This document shows, in pieces, positions 28,597-37,608 of a stretch of DNA of 64,000 nucleotides; positions within the stretch are counted from its first letter, which is position 1; each line of letters opens with the position of its first letter. The stretch spans positions 181,102 to 245,101 of the forward strand of contig JBFWWU010000004.1 of the NCBI GenBank assembly GCA_050246015.1, in the 5' to 3' direction. The DNA comes from JTS-AC122 sp050246015. GTDB lineage: Bacteria > Planctomycetota > Phycisphaerae > Phycisphaerales > UBA1924. The notes beneath the pieces were generated by a model that had not been told where the DNA came from, did not search any database, and saw only the letters and a program-made list of their open reading frames with translations. A program made the translations under genes and the position numbers.

Positions 28597-31005
28597 TCAT
28601 TTCTGCTGAGACTGCTGGGATTCCTGCGGCGTCGCTGGCGGCTCGCTTGCCTCCATCACCGGTCCCTTCACGAGGATCCGCTCCCCCTTGAGCATCAGGT
28701 ACACGTCGCCGCGGAGAGAGATGATCCCGGCCCGGCCTTCATCAGCCAGCGCCCGAGCGATGTCGAAATACTCGGGCGTGCCGAACTCCACCACGCGGTC
28801 GGGCTTGGCCTCTTCGTCCTTCACCATGATCCGCGCGTCCACCCACTTGGCGCCGCGCCGGAACAGCGTCTGGTCGTCCACCTGCTGCACCGTGGTGATC
28901 GACACCCGGTTCATGTTGTCGTCGTACCACGCGTTGCCGATGTTCGAGCACGCCTGCGCCGCCTGCGCCTTTACGTTCATCGACTGCGCGACCCCGGCGT
29001 TGCCCGTTCGCATCCCGACCGCCCGGCTCTGCAAGTTGTCGCACGCTTCCTTCGTGGCCTCGCCGAGCGAATACCGGGTCGGGGGGTGGTTCTCGCCCGG
29101 CTGCGTCGCCAGGAACGACGTGTACTCGGTCAGCACCCCGAACTTCGTTGACAGACGCACGATCTCCTCGACCAGTTCGCGAGTCCGAGGGTCGGTCGTG
29201 TTCGGGTCGGCCGTCGAGGCGCTGGGCGCCTCGGCCCCGCGCTGCCGAATCTCGTCCACCAGCATCGCGATCTTGCGGGTCGCCCACAGCCGCGGCACGA
29301 ACGCGTTCCGCGTCGTCGCGCCGTCCAGTTTGAAGTGAAACTCGTACGAGCGTTCCTGGCCGGCGTCCATCCCCTTCAGTCGGAATCGCAGTTCGTCCGC
29401 ATCCTTGTATTGCCCAAGCAGCACCACCTGGTCCCCCTCGAACAGGTCCGGGAGCGCCGCCGGCATCAACTCGCGAGTCGCCCGCGGCAGCGTGTTCCCG
29501 TCTCGGTCGATGCTCGCCAGCGCCGGCTCGGAAAGAATGGGTCCCTCGAGTCTGCGGAACACCGCCGAGACCGCGCTCTCCACATTCTCGCCGGGCAGCA
29601 CATTGATGCTCGATCCCCGCGTCGTCTCCGCGATCTTGTCCAGCAGCGGGGCGTTCACGTCATATCCGACTCCGAACGTGAAGATCCGCCGCTTGTACGC
29701 GTTCGCGCGCGACGTGTCGTTGCGGATGTCGATCTCGGACGTGTTCCCCACGGTCGGGAGCCCGTCAGTCAGGAAGAGCACCATCGGCAGCGCGCCGTCG
29801 GCCGGCTTCGGACGAACCGCGGTCAGCAGCGCATCGTGGATGTTCGTCCCGCCGTTGGATTCCAGGCCCGCGATGTACGACCGGGCATCGGCCAGCGTCT
29901 TGGCGTCCTTCACGACCGACTTCTCCGAGAACATCGCGATCGAATCCGAATAGTCGATGATGTTGAACGACTCGCCCGGGTTCAGCCCGTCAACGATCGC
30001 CAGGGCCGCGTTCCGCGCCTGCTCGATCTTCTCCCCCTTCATGCTCCCTGATCGATCCAGCACGATCATCACCTCGCGCTTCGGCGCCTCGTGCTGCCGC
30101 CGCTCCCGCTCCTGCGGCAGCCCCGCCAGCAGCAGGAAGTATCCCCCGCCCACTTCCGGATCCGGGTACGCCAGCAGCGACGCCGAGATCGATCGATTAT
30201 CCGCCAGGTACGACAACCGGAACGACCCGGGCTGTGTGTTGTCCGGGTGCATCAGCGCGACCTTTAGTTCGCCGTCGCCCACGCGCTGCGTCGTGATCTC
30301 GTGGCTCGGTGAGTAGACGGTTGAAATCGGAGACTTCGACTTGATCGTCGCGCTGATGTTCCACTTCACGCCGGTGTTCTCGAGCGACTGCGACCGCGGG
30401 AGCAGGTAGTCCACCCGTGCGCCGTCTCGCGAAACCACGTGCTCGTAGGTCAGCGTGACCGTTGTGCCGCCGGGACCGACGGGGAACACGCTGGACCGCA
30501 CCATGTTGTACCCGGCGAACTCCAGCAGCCCGGGGTCCTTGGCGCGCCGAACGATCTCTTCATAGATCCGGCGTGCCTCGTCGCGCGGCAGCAGCCGGGC
30601 CGTCGGCTCCTGGATCTGCATGTGCGGCGCCGCCCCCAGTATGAACGAGCGCACCGCCGAACCGTCCGGAACCGGCAGCACCATCTCCGCCTCAAGGTTC
30701 TGCTGCGTGTCGTTCCCGAGCGTGATCGTCAGCGTGGTCGTCGCCACCTGCTCGACGATATCGATCTTCGCTTCCACCGCCTCCAGCGACACCCGCGGCG
30801 TGTTGTCCCGAATGACGTAACACCGCTGGTACGGCACGACCACGTTCCCGCAGTGAAAGTCCGGCTGCGATGTCCGCGACGCCGCCGTTGGCGCCCGATT
30901 GCTGCCGACGCCTACCCCGCCGAGCGGCAGAACCCCCAACCCCGCGGCGGCGGCAAGTGACAGCGTCGAACTGCGGACATGGAACGCCTTTCGGTTGCTT
31001 CGCAT
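28597..31005 (-). CDS. VIT domain and von Willebrand A domain protein
   Basis: A large 802-residue envelope or secreted protein. It has a signal peptide-like N-terminus (AAAAGLGVLPLGG), a VIT (vault-inter-alpha-trypsin) domain near residues 60-190, and a vWA domain with the metal-site motif VLDRSGSMKGEK (Asp-x-Ser-x-Ser) near residue 315. The C-terminal part has a conserved LSTKFGVLTEYTSFLA segment. VIT/vWA proteins bind metal-dependent protein partners in secreted complexes; in proteobacteria they are sometimes sortase targets, but no sortase or cell-wall sorting motif is seen here. AGGAG eight bases before ATG 31005 sets the start. Confidence 0.9.
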   Translation of the reverse strand: MRSNRKAFHVRSSTLSLAAAAGLGVLPLGGVGVGSNRAPTAASRTSQPDFHCGNVVVPYQRCYVIRDNTPRVSLEAVEAKIDIVEQVATTTLTITLGNDTQQNLEAEMVLPVPDGSAVRSFILGAAPHMQIQEPTARLLPRDEARRIYEEIVRRAKDPGLLEFAGYNMVRSSVFPVGPGGTTVTLTYEHVVSRDGARVDYLLPRSQSLENTGVKWNISATIKSKSPISTVYSPSHEITTQRVGDGELKVALMHPDNTQPGSFRLSYLADNRSISASLLAYPDPEVGGGYFLLLAGLPQERERRQHEAPKREVMIVLDRSGSMKGEKIEQARNAALAIVDGLNPGESFNIIDYSDSIAMFSEKSVVKDAKTLADARSYIAGLESNGGTNIHDALLTAVRPKPADGALPMVLFLTDGLPTVGNTSEIDIRNDTSRANAYKRRIFTFGVGYDVNAPLLDKIAETTRGSSINVLPGENVESAVSAVFRRLEGPILSEPALASIDRDGNTLPRATRELMPAALPDLFEGDQVVLLGQYKDADELRFRLKGMDAGQERSYEFHFKLDGATTRNAFVPRLWATRKIAMLVDEIRQRGAEAPSASTADPNTTDPRTRELVEEIVRLSTKFGVLTEYTSFLATQPGENHPPTRYSLGEATKEACDNLQSRAVGMRTGNAGVAQSMNVKAQAAQACSNIGNAWYDDNMNRVSITTVQQVDDQTLFRRGAKWVDARIMVKDEEAKPDRVVEFGTPEYFDIARALADEGRAGIISLRGDVYLMLKGERILVKGPVMEASEPPATPQESQQSQQK

Positions 31006-31209
31006 CGGAAATTCTCCTGGACCCTGATTCCGTATGGCCGACGGGCTGGCGGCGCCTCCGGCACGCGGCGGTGCCACAGCGTCACCCGCGTCGTGCGTCG
31101 TCGAAAACATACCGGTGAGATCGGCTCGTGCGCGTCACCGCCATGTAACTCTGGCGAGCACACTCATACCCGTACACGCGGGCGCACGTTCAGCCCCATG
31201 GACCGGGCT

Positions 31210-31689
31210 TCATCCCACGTGCGCCAGCACTTCGTCGAAGTTCATCGCGTTGCCCGGCTCGCGGCTCTGGATCCACTTCACCTTGCCGGTGCCGGACGCA
31301 TCCCGCCCGATGACCACCGTCCCGCGGGTCGAGCAGTTCAAGTCGGGCCAGTACAGCCCGAACGCCTTGCAAACGTCGCGGTGCACGTCCGAAAGCAGGG
31401 TCTGCTTGAGCCCCATCGAATCCGCCCATGCCTTGAGCGTCGCGAAACTGTCGCACGATACCCCCACGACCGACGCCCCCTTGCGCTCCCACTTGCTCAT
31501 CTCCTCCGTCACGCACTTCATCTCCGTCGAACACACGCCCGTGAACGCCAGCGGGAAGAAGCAGAGCACGACATCGCCCTTCTTCACGGCGTCGCTGAGT
31601 TTCCACTCGGCCCGGTTCTGGTCCTTGAGCACGAAATCCGGCGCGCTCTCGCCGACGGTGATGGGTGTAAGGTGCGGACGCAGGGACAT
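31210..31689 (-). CDS. Peroxiredoxin (AhpC/TSA, AhpE-like)
   Basis: A 159-residue thiol peroxidase. The peroxidatic Cys is in FTGVCSTEM, with the conserved Pro/Thr/Cys pattern of the family (PLAFTGVCS). A second Cys in NCSTRGTVV may act in resolving, as in AhpE- or Prx5-like enzymes. It reduces H2O2 and organic peroxides in the cytoplasm. AAGGAG six bases before ATG 31689 sets the start. It stands upstream of the VIT/vWA gene on the same strand, with 204 bases between. Confidence 0.93.
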   Translation of the reverse strand: MSLRPHLTPITVGESAPDFVLKDQNRAEWKLSDAVKKGDVVLCFFPLAFTGVCSTEMKCVTEEMSKWERKGASVVGVSCDSFATLKAWADSMGLKQTLLSDVHRDVCKAFGLYWPDLNCSTRGTVVIGRDASGTGKVKWIQSREPGNAMNFDEVLAHVG

Positions 31690-31762
31690 GGACGACTCCT
31701 TCAAGGGAACGCTCAACGGTACGCATGCTTCTCCCTCGCCGCTTCGGCGTTACACTCTCCGC

Positions 31763-32674
31763 GTGACTCAGCGCGCCGACGACACGTGGACCACGCGAAG
31801 ACTGCTGGCCTGGATGAACGATGCGTTCACCCGCAGCCAACTCGATTCGCCGCGCCTCTTCGCCGAACTCCTCATGGCCCACGTGCTCGGGTGCGATCGT
31901 CTGAAACTCTACATGGATGCCGACCGCGCCGCCACGCCCCTGGAGCGCAGCACCCTCCGGGACCTCGTCGCCCGCGCCCTCCGGCACGAGCCCGTGCAGT
32001 ACCTCGTCGGCGAGGCGTGGTTCTTCGGCCTCCCCCTGCACGTCGATGCCCGCGTCCTCATCCCCCGACCATCCACCGAGACCATCGTCGAGCAGGTCCT
32101 TCAGCACACCCGCGCCGAGCCCGGCTTCGGCGGCAAGTCCGGCGAGGGCGTCTGCTTCGCCGATAGCTGCACCGGCTCCGGCTGCATCGCCGTGGCGCTG
32201 CTCAAGAACCTCCCCGAAGCCCGCGGGCTCGCCACCGACGTGTCTCCCGACGCGCTCGAAGTGGCCGCGAGAAACGCATCGCGGCACGCCGTCGCCGAGC
32301 GCCTCGAACTGCTACGGGGGAACCTGCTCGAACCGCTGATCGACCACCCCGCGGGCCGAGACCTGCACTATCTCGTCGCCAACCCGCCGTATATCCCGGA
32401 CGCCGAATGGGACGCCGTCGCGCCCAATGTCAAGGACCACGAGCCGCACGCCGCGCTCCGCGGCGGCTCGACGGGGCTTGACTTCGTGCGTCCGATCGTC
32501 GAGCGCGCCGCCGAACGCCTGCGCCCCGCTGGCCTGCTGCTTGTCGAAATCGCCAGCGCCACCGCGCCCGCGGTCCTGGACCTGGCCGGCTCACAGCCCG
32601 GGCTGGAACATCCGCGGATCGAGAAAGACTGCGACGGATTGCCCCGCGTCTTGGTCGCACGCCGAAAGCACTGA
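31763..32674 (+). CDS. prmC: Peptide chain release factor N5-glutamine methyltransferase PrmC
   Basis: PrmC methylates the Gln of the GGQ motif in release factors RF1 and RF2. The 303-residue product has an N-terminal helical domain and a SAM-binding core with ADSCTGSGCIAVALLKN, and the catalytic NPPY motif in VANPPYIPD. The start is inferred to be GTG 31763, which gives the family N-terminus; the frame is open far upstream, but that part is antisense to the peroxiredoxin gene. It is followed after about 100 bases by a DNA-methyltransferase-like gene on the same strand. Confidence 0.9.
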   Translation: MTQRADDTWTTRRLLAWMNDAFTRSQLDSPRLFAELLMAHVLGCDRLKLYMDADRAATPLERSTLRDLVARALRHEPVQYLVGEAWFFGLPLHVDARVLIPRPSTETIVEQVLQHTRAEPGFGGKSGEGVCFADSCTGSGCIAVALLKNLPEARGLATDVSPDALEVAARNASRHAVAERLELLRGNLLEPLIDHPAGRDLHYLVANPPYIPDAEWDAVAPNVKDHEPHAALRGGSTGLDFVRPIVERAAERLRPAGLLLVEIASATAPAVLDLAGSQPGLEHPRIEKDCDGLPRVLVARRKH

Positions 32675-32779
32675 TCCCCTGTGTCCCGGCCCGGCGGCCG
32701 CCCTCTTGGTCTGCCCGGCGGTCGAGATTCCAGCGTCCCCCTGTCTCGTGCCGACGCTCCACCTCCGCAACAATCACGC

Positions 32780-33673
32780 ATGTCAAGGCCGAGCGACCCT
32801 TCGCAGCATTTCAAGCGCCCGTCCCGCGGCCGGTCCGCGCCGCGGCCAGCCCTCAAGGTCTTCACCACGACGCTCTGGGAGTACCCCAGCCAGCACTTCG
32901 ACGCCGCCGACGGCTCGACGATGCAGGGCGATAAATCCTACGTCGGCGCGACCCCGAGTTGGGTCATCTGGCAACTCCTCACTCGCTACACCCGCGAGAA
33001 TGACCTCGTTGTTGATCCCATGTGCGGCAGCGGCACCACCCTGGACGTTGCACGCTCGATGGGCCGGCGCGCCCTCGGCTACGACCTGGCGCCGACCCGC
33101 GACGACATCTTCCGCGCCGACGCCCGCTCGCTCCCCCTCGAGAACGACGCAGCGGACTTCGTCTTTCTTGACCCGCCCTACTCGACCCACGTCAACTATT
33201 CCGACGACCCGCGCTGCATCGGAAAACTCGATGCCGGCGACGCGACCCACGCTCCGCCGCGCGCCGGCGGAAGCCCCGAAGGCTACTACGACGCGATGAC
33301 GCGGGTCATCTCCGAGATGCACCGGGTCCTGCGCCCGCGCCGCTACGCCGCGCTGTATGTCTCGGACTCCTGGCGCAAGCGCGCCGGCGACGATGCCATC
33401 TCACCGCCTGCGCGCGGCAGCCGTCGTCGCGCCCACGCGACCAAGGGCGGCGTCTTCATGCCCATCGGCTTTGAACTGTTCTCGATTCTGCGGGAGTTCT
33501 TCATCCCCGTTGACATCATCGCCGTCGTTCGCCACAACCAGAAACTCGCGCGCGGCAACTGGCACAAGGCCGCCGAAGAGCAGAACTTCTTTCTCCGCGG
33601 ATTCAACTACCTGTTTGTGGTGAAGAAAGAGACGATCGACGCCGAGCCGGGCAAAAAATCACCCCGAGGGTGA
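32780..33673 (+). CDS. SAM-dependent DNA methyltransferase-like protein (N4/N6 type)
   Basis: A 297-residue methyltransferase. Motif I is DPMCGSGTTLDVA (about residues 81-93), followed by the catalytic DPPYSTH motif (IV) near residue 132. The order motif I then DPPY fits gamma-type amino-DNA methyltransferases. A C-terminal block, RGNWHKAAEEQNFFLRGF, matches DNA methylase-like families. No restriction endonuclease or specificity gene stands nearby, so it is an orphan. RNA targets cannot be excluded. GTG 32681 is in frame upstream; ATG 32780 is chosen because the domain begins soon after, but neither has a good ribosome site. Confidence 0.75.
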   Translation: MSRPSDPSQHFKRPSRGRSAPRPALKVFTTTLWEYPSQHFDAADGSTMQGDKSYVGATPSWVIWQLLTRYTRENDLVVDPMCGSGTTLDVARSMGRRALGYDLAPTRDDIFRADARSLPLENDAADFVFLDPPYSTHVNYSDDPRCIGKLDAGDATHAPPRAGGSPEGYYDAMTRVISEMHRVLRPRRYAALYVSDSWRKRAGDDAISPPARGSRRRAHATKGGVFMPIGFELFSILREFFIPVDIIAVVRHNQKLARGNWHKAAEEQNFFLRGFNYLFVVKKETIDAEPGKKSPRG

Positions 33674-33813
33674 GTTTCATGTCAGGGGCGAGTGCGTGGT
33701 CGGGGTCTCTCTGGCCGGGCGGGAATGCTTAGTATCCGATTCCCCCTGGGCGCGCAGCGAACCGCGCCGCTGGAACGAACTCGCACTCATGATCTTCTTT
33801 CAGGAGCGTGCAG

Positions 33814-35679
33814 ATGACCATTCGGAATGTTCTCAAGCAAGGGTTGTTCGGCGGGATCGTGGCGGCGCTGGCGCTGGCGTCGAGCGGCGCCGTCGCGGCC
33901 GACACCGATGGCCATGCCCGGCTCGGGCCCCCTCGGGCGGAAAAGGTCCTGCGCATGCCCATCCGCACGGATGGTCCCAAGTCGCTCGACCCCGCCAAGG
34001 GCTCAACCGTCTATGACAACCAGGCCTGCTGTCAGTTCTACGACACCCTCCTGCAGCAGAAGTACCTCTATCGACCCGAGCGGATCACCAGTTACACCGA
34101 TGTCACCGAGCCGCTGCTGCTGGCGGAAATGCCCGTCGTCAAGGACCTGCCCGGCGGGGTCCAGGAGTGGTCCTTCACGCTGCGCGCCGACGCGACGTTT
34201 CACGATGACCCTTGCTTCCCCGGGGGCAAGGGCCGCGCCATCACCGCCGATGACGTGTTCTATTCGTGGAAGCGCCTGGCCGATCCTGAATACGAACTCG
34301 AAAACTACTGGCTGCTTCAGGACACCATTGTCGGGTTCGACGAGTTCAAGGACGCACAGGGCAAGGCCGTGTCGGGCGGCGGGCGGTTCGACTACGACGC
34401 GCCGGTCGAGGGGCTCAAGAAGATCTCCAACACCCAGTTCCAGATCATCCTCAAGCGCCCCGTCGTCCGCTTCCCCTGGGTCCTGACGATGTTCCAGACC
34501 AGCGTGGTCCCGCGCGAAGCCGTCGAACGCTACGGCGTGCGCTTCGGCACCCACCCGGTCGGCACCGGCCCGTTCATCCTCCGCAACGAGGACGACTGGA
34601 AGCCCGGCCAGTACCTCACCATGTACCGCAACCCGAACTACCGCTCCGAGAAGTACCCGACCGAGCACAACAAGGCCGACGAAGCGCTGGGCCTGCACCT
34701 GGCGGCGGGCACGCCGCTCCCCATCGTCGACAAGGTCGAGATCACGTTCTACGTCCCCGATCCGCCCATGTGGCAGGACTTCATCGACGGGAAAATCGGT
34801 TTCACCCAGGTGCCCCCCGAGTATTTCCCCAAGGCGTTCGTCAAGCGCACCCGCAAACTCGACGCGGACTGGGCGCGCAAGGGGTACGTCGCCCACGCCG
34901 TGCCGCTCCTCGATTTCATCTTCGAGGGGTTCAACATGGAGGACAAACTCCTGGGCGGGTACGACCCGAAGCACAAGAAACTTCGACAGGCGCTCTCGCT
35001 CGCGTACGACTGGGATGAACGCAACGACTCGTTCTACAACGGTATCAACATCATCTTCGACGGGCCCATCCCGGTCGGGCTTGATGGCTACCCGAAGAAC
35101 GGCGACGGTCCGGTCTCGTATCGCGGCCCCAACATCGCGCGGGCCAAGAAACTGCTCGCCGAGGCCGGGTACCCCAACGGGGAGGGACTGCCCGAGATCG
35201 AGTATTACTCGTCCAAGGGCGCCAACAGCGAGCAGCAGGTGCAGATGCTCATCCGCCAGATGGCGAAGATCAACGTCCGCATCAACCCCAAACTCGTGGA
35301 CTTCTCCGAACTCATCGACGCCATCAACAAGAAGAAGGCGCCCTTCTTCGGGTTCGCCTGGGGGACGGATTATCCGGACCCGGAAAACAACCTTGCGCTC
35401 TTCTACAGCAAGAACAAGGCCCCCGGCGCCAACCACTACAACTACGACCGGCCCGAATACGACGCGATGTACGAGCGGATCCTGGTGATGAAGCCCGGTC
35501 CGGAGCGCACCGCGATCATCGAGCAGATGCGGGACATGGTCTGCGAAGACGTGCCGTTCCTGGGCTCGATGGGTCGAACGAGGTACTACCTCGTGAACCC
35601 GTGGCTCAAGAACTTCAAGCCCACCGAGGATTTCTACAACTGGATCAAGTACCTGGACGTGGACGAATCCAAGCGTTGA
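33814..35679 (+). CDS. Oligopeptide/dipeptide ABC substrate-binding protein (SBP_5), orphan
   Basis: A 621-residue exported protein with a signal peptide cleaved near SGAVAAD. The body is a family 5 extracellular solute-binding protein of the OppA/DppA type: the early PKSLDPAKGSTVYDNQ, then ITADDVFYSWKRL, and the later LRQALSLAYDWDERNDSFYNG. No permease or ATPase genes flank it, unlike normal opp/dpp operons, so it must use components encoded elsewhere or serve another role. AGGAG seven bases before ATG 33814 sets the start. It converges on the small gene at 35695. Confidence 0.92.
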   Translation: MTIRNVLKQGLFGGIVAALALASSGAVAADTDGHARLGPPRAEKVLRMPIRTDGPKSLDPAKGSTVYDNQACCQFYDTLLQQKYLYRPERITSYTDVTEPLLLAEMPVVKDLPGGVQEWSFTLRADATFHDDPCFPGGKGRAITADDVFYSWKRLADPEYELENYWLLQDTIVGFDEFKDAQGKAVSGGGRFDYDAPVEGLKKISNTQFQIILKRPVVRFPWVLTMFQTSVVPREAVERYGVRFGTHPVGTGPFILRNEDDWKPGQYLTMYRNPNYRSEKYPTEHNKADEALGLHLAAGTPLPIVDKVEITFYVPDPPMWQDFIDGKIGFTQVPPEYFPKAFVKRTRKLDADWARKGYVAHAVPLLDFIFEGFNMEDKLLGGYDPKHKKLRQALSLAYDWDERNDSFYNGINIIFDGPIPVGLDGYPKNGDGPVSYRGPNIARAKKLLAEAGYPNGEGLPEIEYYSSKGANSEQQVQMLIRQMAKINVRINPKLVDFSELIDAINKKKAPFFGFAWGTDYPDPENNLALFYSKNKAPGANHYNYDRPEYDAMYERILVMKPGPERTAIIEQMRDMVCEDVPFLGSMGRTRYYLVNPWLKNFKPTEDFYNWIKYLDVDESKR

Positions 35680-35694
35680 CACCCGCGCGCGACT

Positions 35695-35958
35695 CTAGGC
35701 CGACTTGCTGATCAGCCGCGCCAGGCCCGGCAGGTCCTTGCTCGCGAGGATCTTCTGGACCTCGACCTTGTTGATGGGCGTCTTTTCAAGCGCGACGCGG
35801 GCACGCTCCCACAGGCGGTCGGCTTTCTTGGCATCCGAGCACAGCGCCAGTTCCGACACAATCTCGCCGAGCCGCTGCGCCGTGATCGTGTCCAGGTGCT
35901 GGTAGTAGCGGTTGATCACCTTGCGCTGGTACCCGCTGTATTCCTGACCACGGGCCAT
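35695..35958 (-). CDS. Small conserved-looking protein translationally coupled to mntR
   Basis: An 87-residue, mostly helical protein with no signal peptide or membrane segment. It begins MARGQEYSGYQRKVINRYYQH and is rich in basic residues. I do not recognise it. Its ATG overlaps the stop of the DtxR/MntR gene upstream by one base (TGATG at 35956-35960), so it is probably translated with the regulator. A role linked to metal control is only a guess from position. Confidence 0.6.
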   Translation of the reverse strand: MARGQEYSGYQRKVINRYYQHLDTITAQRLGEIVSELALCSDAKKADRLWERARVALEKTPINKVEVQKILASKDLPGLARLISKSA

Positions 35959-36452
35959 CAGCGGCTCCTTCCCGGTTTGGACCTGGCGGCGGCGAATCGC
36001 TCCAGGGCGCCCAGCGTCTCCCTGCTGACGTGGTGCTCGATCCCCTCGGCGTCGGTGTTCGCGACGGACTCGCTCACCCCCAGCGCCATGAGGAACGCGA
36101 CGACGATCGCGTGCCGGTGGCGTGCGTGCTCCGCGAGCCTCCGCCCGGAATCGGTCAGGAAGATGGAGCGGTACGGCTTGCTGGTGACGAGCCCGTCGCG
36201 CTGCAGGCGCGTCACCGTGCGGGTCACCGTCACGTGCGTGACGCCGAGCCGGCGCGCGATGTCCACGACCCGCGCCTCGCCGTGGGATTCGATGAGGTCG
36301 GCGATCACTTCAACGTAGTCCTCGGCGATCTCGCCGGCGTGGGCGCGGCGCGTCCGTCGATGGATGTCGGCGGAGGTGCTGGCGGCGACCCGCCCCCGCG
36401 CGACCCCGCTCCGCGAAGTGGCCGGCCCGGATGATGACCGTGATGCTGGCAT
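35958..36452 (-). CDS. mntR: DtxR-family manganese-responsive repressor MntR
   Basis: A 164-residue DtxR-family regulator. The N-terminal half is a winged helix-turn-helix (DIARRLGVTHVTVTRTVTRLQRDGLV). The metal-binding half has HRHAIVVAFLMALGVSE and the Glu-x-x-Glu-His block EGIEHH seen in MntR. It lacks the SH3-like third domain of DtxR, as do MntR proteins. It should bind Mn2+ (or Fe2+) and repress transport genes. It is divergent from a manganese-type ABC operon, whose promoter holds a matching inverted repeat. ATG 36452 is taken as the start; ATG 36494 is not in a better context. Confidence 0.9.
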   Translation of the reverse strand: MPASRSSSGPATSRSGVARGRVAASTSADIHRRTRRAHAGEIAEDYVEVIADLIESHGEARVVDIARRLGVTHVTVTRTVTRLQRDGLVTSKPYRSIFLTDSGRRLAEHARHRHAIVVAFLMALGVSESVANTDAEGIEHHVSRETLGALERFAAARSKPGRSR

Positions 36453-36482
36453 GCTCCGGCGATCATACCGCCCCCGCCCGGG

Positions 36483-36513
36483 TTGACAAACCACGTAGAA
36501 GTTCCTATAGAAT
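36483..36513 (+). promoter_or_regulatory. Sigma-70-type promoter of the manganese uptake operon
   Basis: TTGACA (36483-36488) is a perfect -35 box. A -10 box lies downstream as TATAGA (36506-36511, 17-base spacing) or TAGAAT (36508-36513, 19-base spacing). The predicted start near 36520 gives a leader of about 30 bases to ATG 36551, which follows GGAGA. Confidence 0.6.
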
Positions 36514-36531
36514 GTAGCCGATGATACATTC
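36510..36531 (+). promoter_or_regulatory. Putative MntR operator (perfect inverted repeat)
   Basis: GAATGTA (36510-36516) and TACATTC (36525-36531) form a perfect inverted repeat with an 8-base spacer. It overlaps the end of the -10 box and the predicted transcription start of the uptake operon, and the adjacent divergent gene encodes a DtxR/MntR regulator. The position fits repression by the regulator. The match is to no specific published box that I can quote. Confidence 0.55.
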
Positions 36532-36550
36532 GATCACCCGGAGATGGCTC

Positions 36551-37606
36551 ATGACCCGGCAGGCAAGCAGAGATCCTCGCGCGGCGGGCCCCTCGTGCCG
36601 GGCGCGCCGCGCCGTGGCCCGGGACCTGGCCCGCGCCCTGGGCGCCGCGTGCCTGATGACGCTGGCCCTGCTCACGTCGGCCTGCGGCAAGCCGGCCGAC
36701 CCCGGCGCCCGGGGCACGCCCTCGGTCGTCTGCACGACGGGGATGATCGGCGACGCCGTCCGCGTCATCGCCGGCGACCGCGTGCGCCTCACCACCCTGA
36801 TGGGTGAGGGCGTCGATCCCCACCTCTACAAGCCCTCCCCGATCGATATCCGGACCATGTCCGAGGCGGACCTGGTGCTCTACAACGGCCTGCACCTGGA
36901 GGGCCGCATGGGAGACGTGCTCGAGCAGTTGTCGCGCACCAGGGCGGTCCGCGCGGTCTCCGACCAGATCGACCCCGCCCTGCTGCGCACCCCCCCGGAG
37001 TTCGCCGGACAGCACGACCCGCACATCTGGTTCGATGTTTCCATCTGGAGCACGGCCGTGCGCACCATCGCCGATCGGCTCGCGGAACTCCAGCCCGCGC
37101 ACGCCCAGGAGTTCCGCCAGCGCGCCCAGGCCTATCTGAACGAACTCGACGACCTGCATCGATGGTGCGGGGACCAGATCGCGACCATCCCGGAATCCCA
37201 CCGCGTGCTCGTCACCGCCCACGACGCCTTCGGCTACTTCTCCCGAGCGTACCACATCGAGGTGCGATCCATCCAGGGGGTCAGCACCGACAGCGAAGCC
37301 GGCGTGCGAACCGTCAATGAACTCGTGGACTTCATCGTCGCCAGGGAGATCCCGGCGGTCTTCGTCGAGAGCAGCGTCCCTCCCAAGACAATCCAGGCGC
37401 TCGTCGAGGGGAGCCGGGCTCGCGGGCACGCGATCCGGATCGGCGGCGAGTTGTTCAGCGACGCCATGGGCCGCGCGGGCACGCCCGAGGGCACGTATAT
37501 CGGCATGGTGCGGCACAACGTGTCCCTCATCGCGTCCGCGCTTTCGCGCGGCGCGGAGTCAACCCCGCGGCCGGGCGATCCTCACACGGCGGGTGACAAG
37601 GAGTGA
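36551..37606 (+). CDS. Manganese/zinc ABC transporter binding lipoprotein
   Basis: A 351-residue cluster A-I solute-binding protein of the SitA/MntA/ZnuA family, with a lipobox near residue 40 (LLTSACG). The metal ligands are visible: His in VDPHLYKPS, His in HDPHIWFD, Glu in FVESSVPPK and Asp in FSDAMGRAG. It captures Mn2+ or Zn2+ outside the membrane. ATG 36551 is preferred over 36521 because GGAGA precedes it and the earlier ATG lies at the predicted transcription start. It is the first gene of binding protein-ATPase-permease-permease. The neighbouring MntR points to manganese. Confidence 0.9.
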   Translation: MTRQASRDPRAAGPSCRARRAVARDLARALGAACLMTLALLTSACGKPADPGARGTPSVVCTTGMIGDAVRVIAGDRVRLTTLMGEGVDPHLYKPSPIDIRTMSEADLVLYNGLHLEGRMGDVLEQLSRTRAVRAVSDQIDPALLRTPPEFAGQHDPHIWFDVSIWSTAVRTIADRLAELQPAHAQEFRQRAQAYLNELDDLHRWCGDQIATIPESHRVLVTAHDAFGYFSRAYHIEVRSIQGVSTDSEAGVRTVNELVDFIVAREIPAVFVESSVPPKTIQALVEGSRARGHAIRIGGELFSDAMGRAGTPEGTYIGMVRHNVSLIASALSRGAESTPRPGDPHTAGDKE

Positions 37607-37608
37607 AC

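Noticed and set aside
34003..35682. Minus-strand open frame over the peptide-binding protein gene
   Set aside because: Antisense to a complete binding-protein gene; the codon pattern favours the plus strand.
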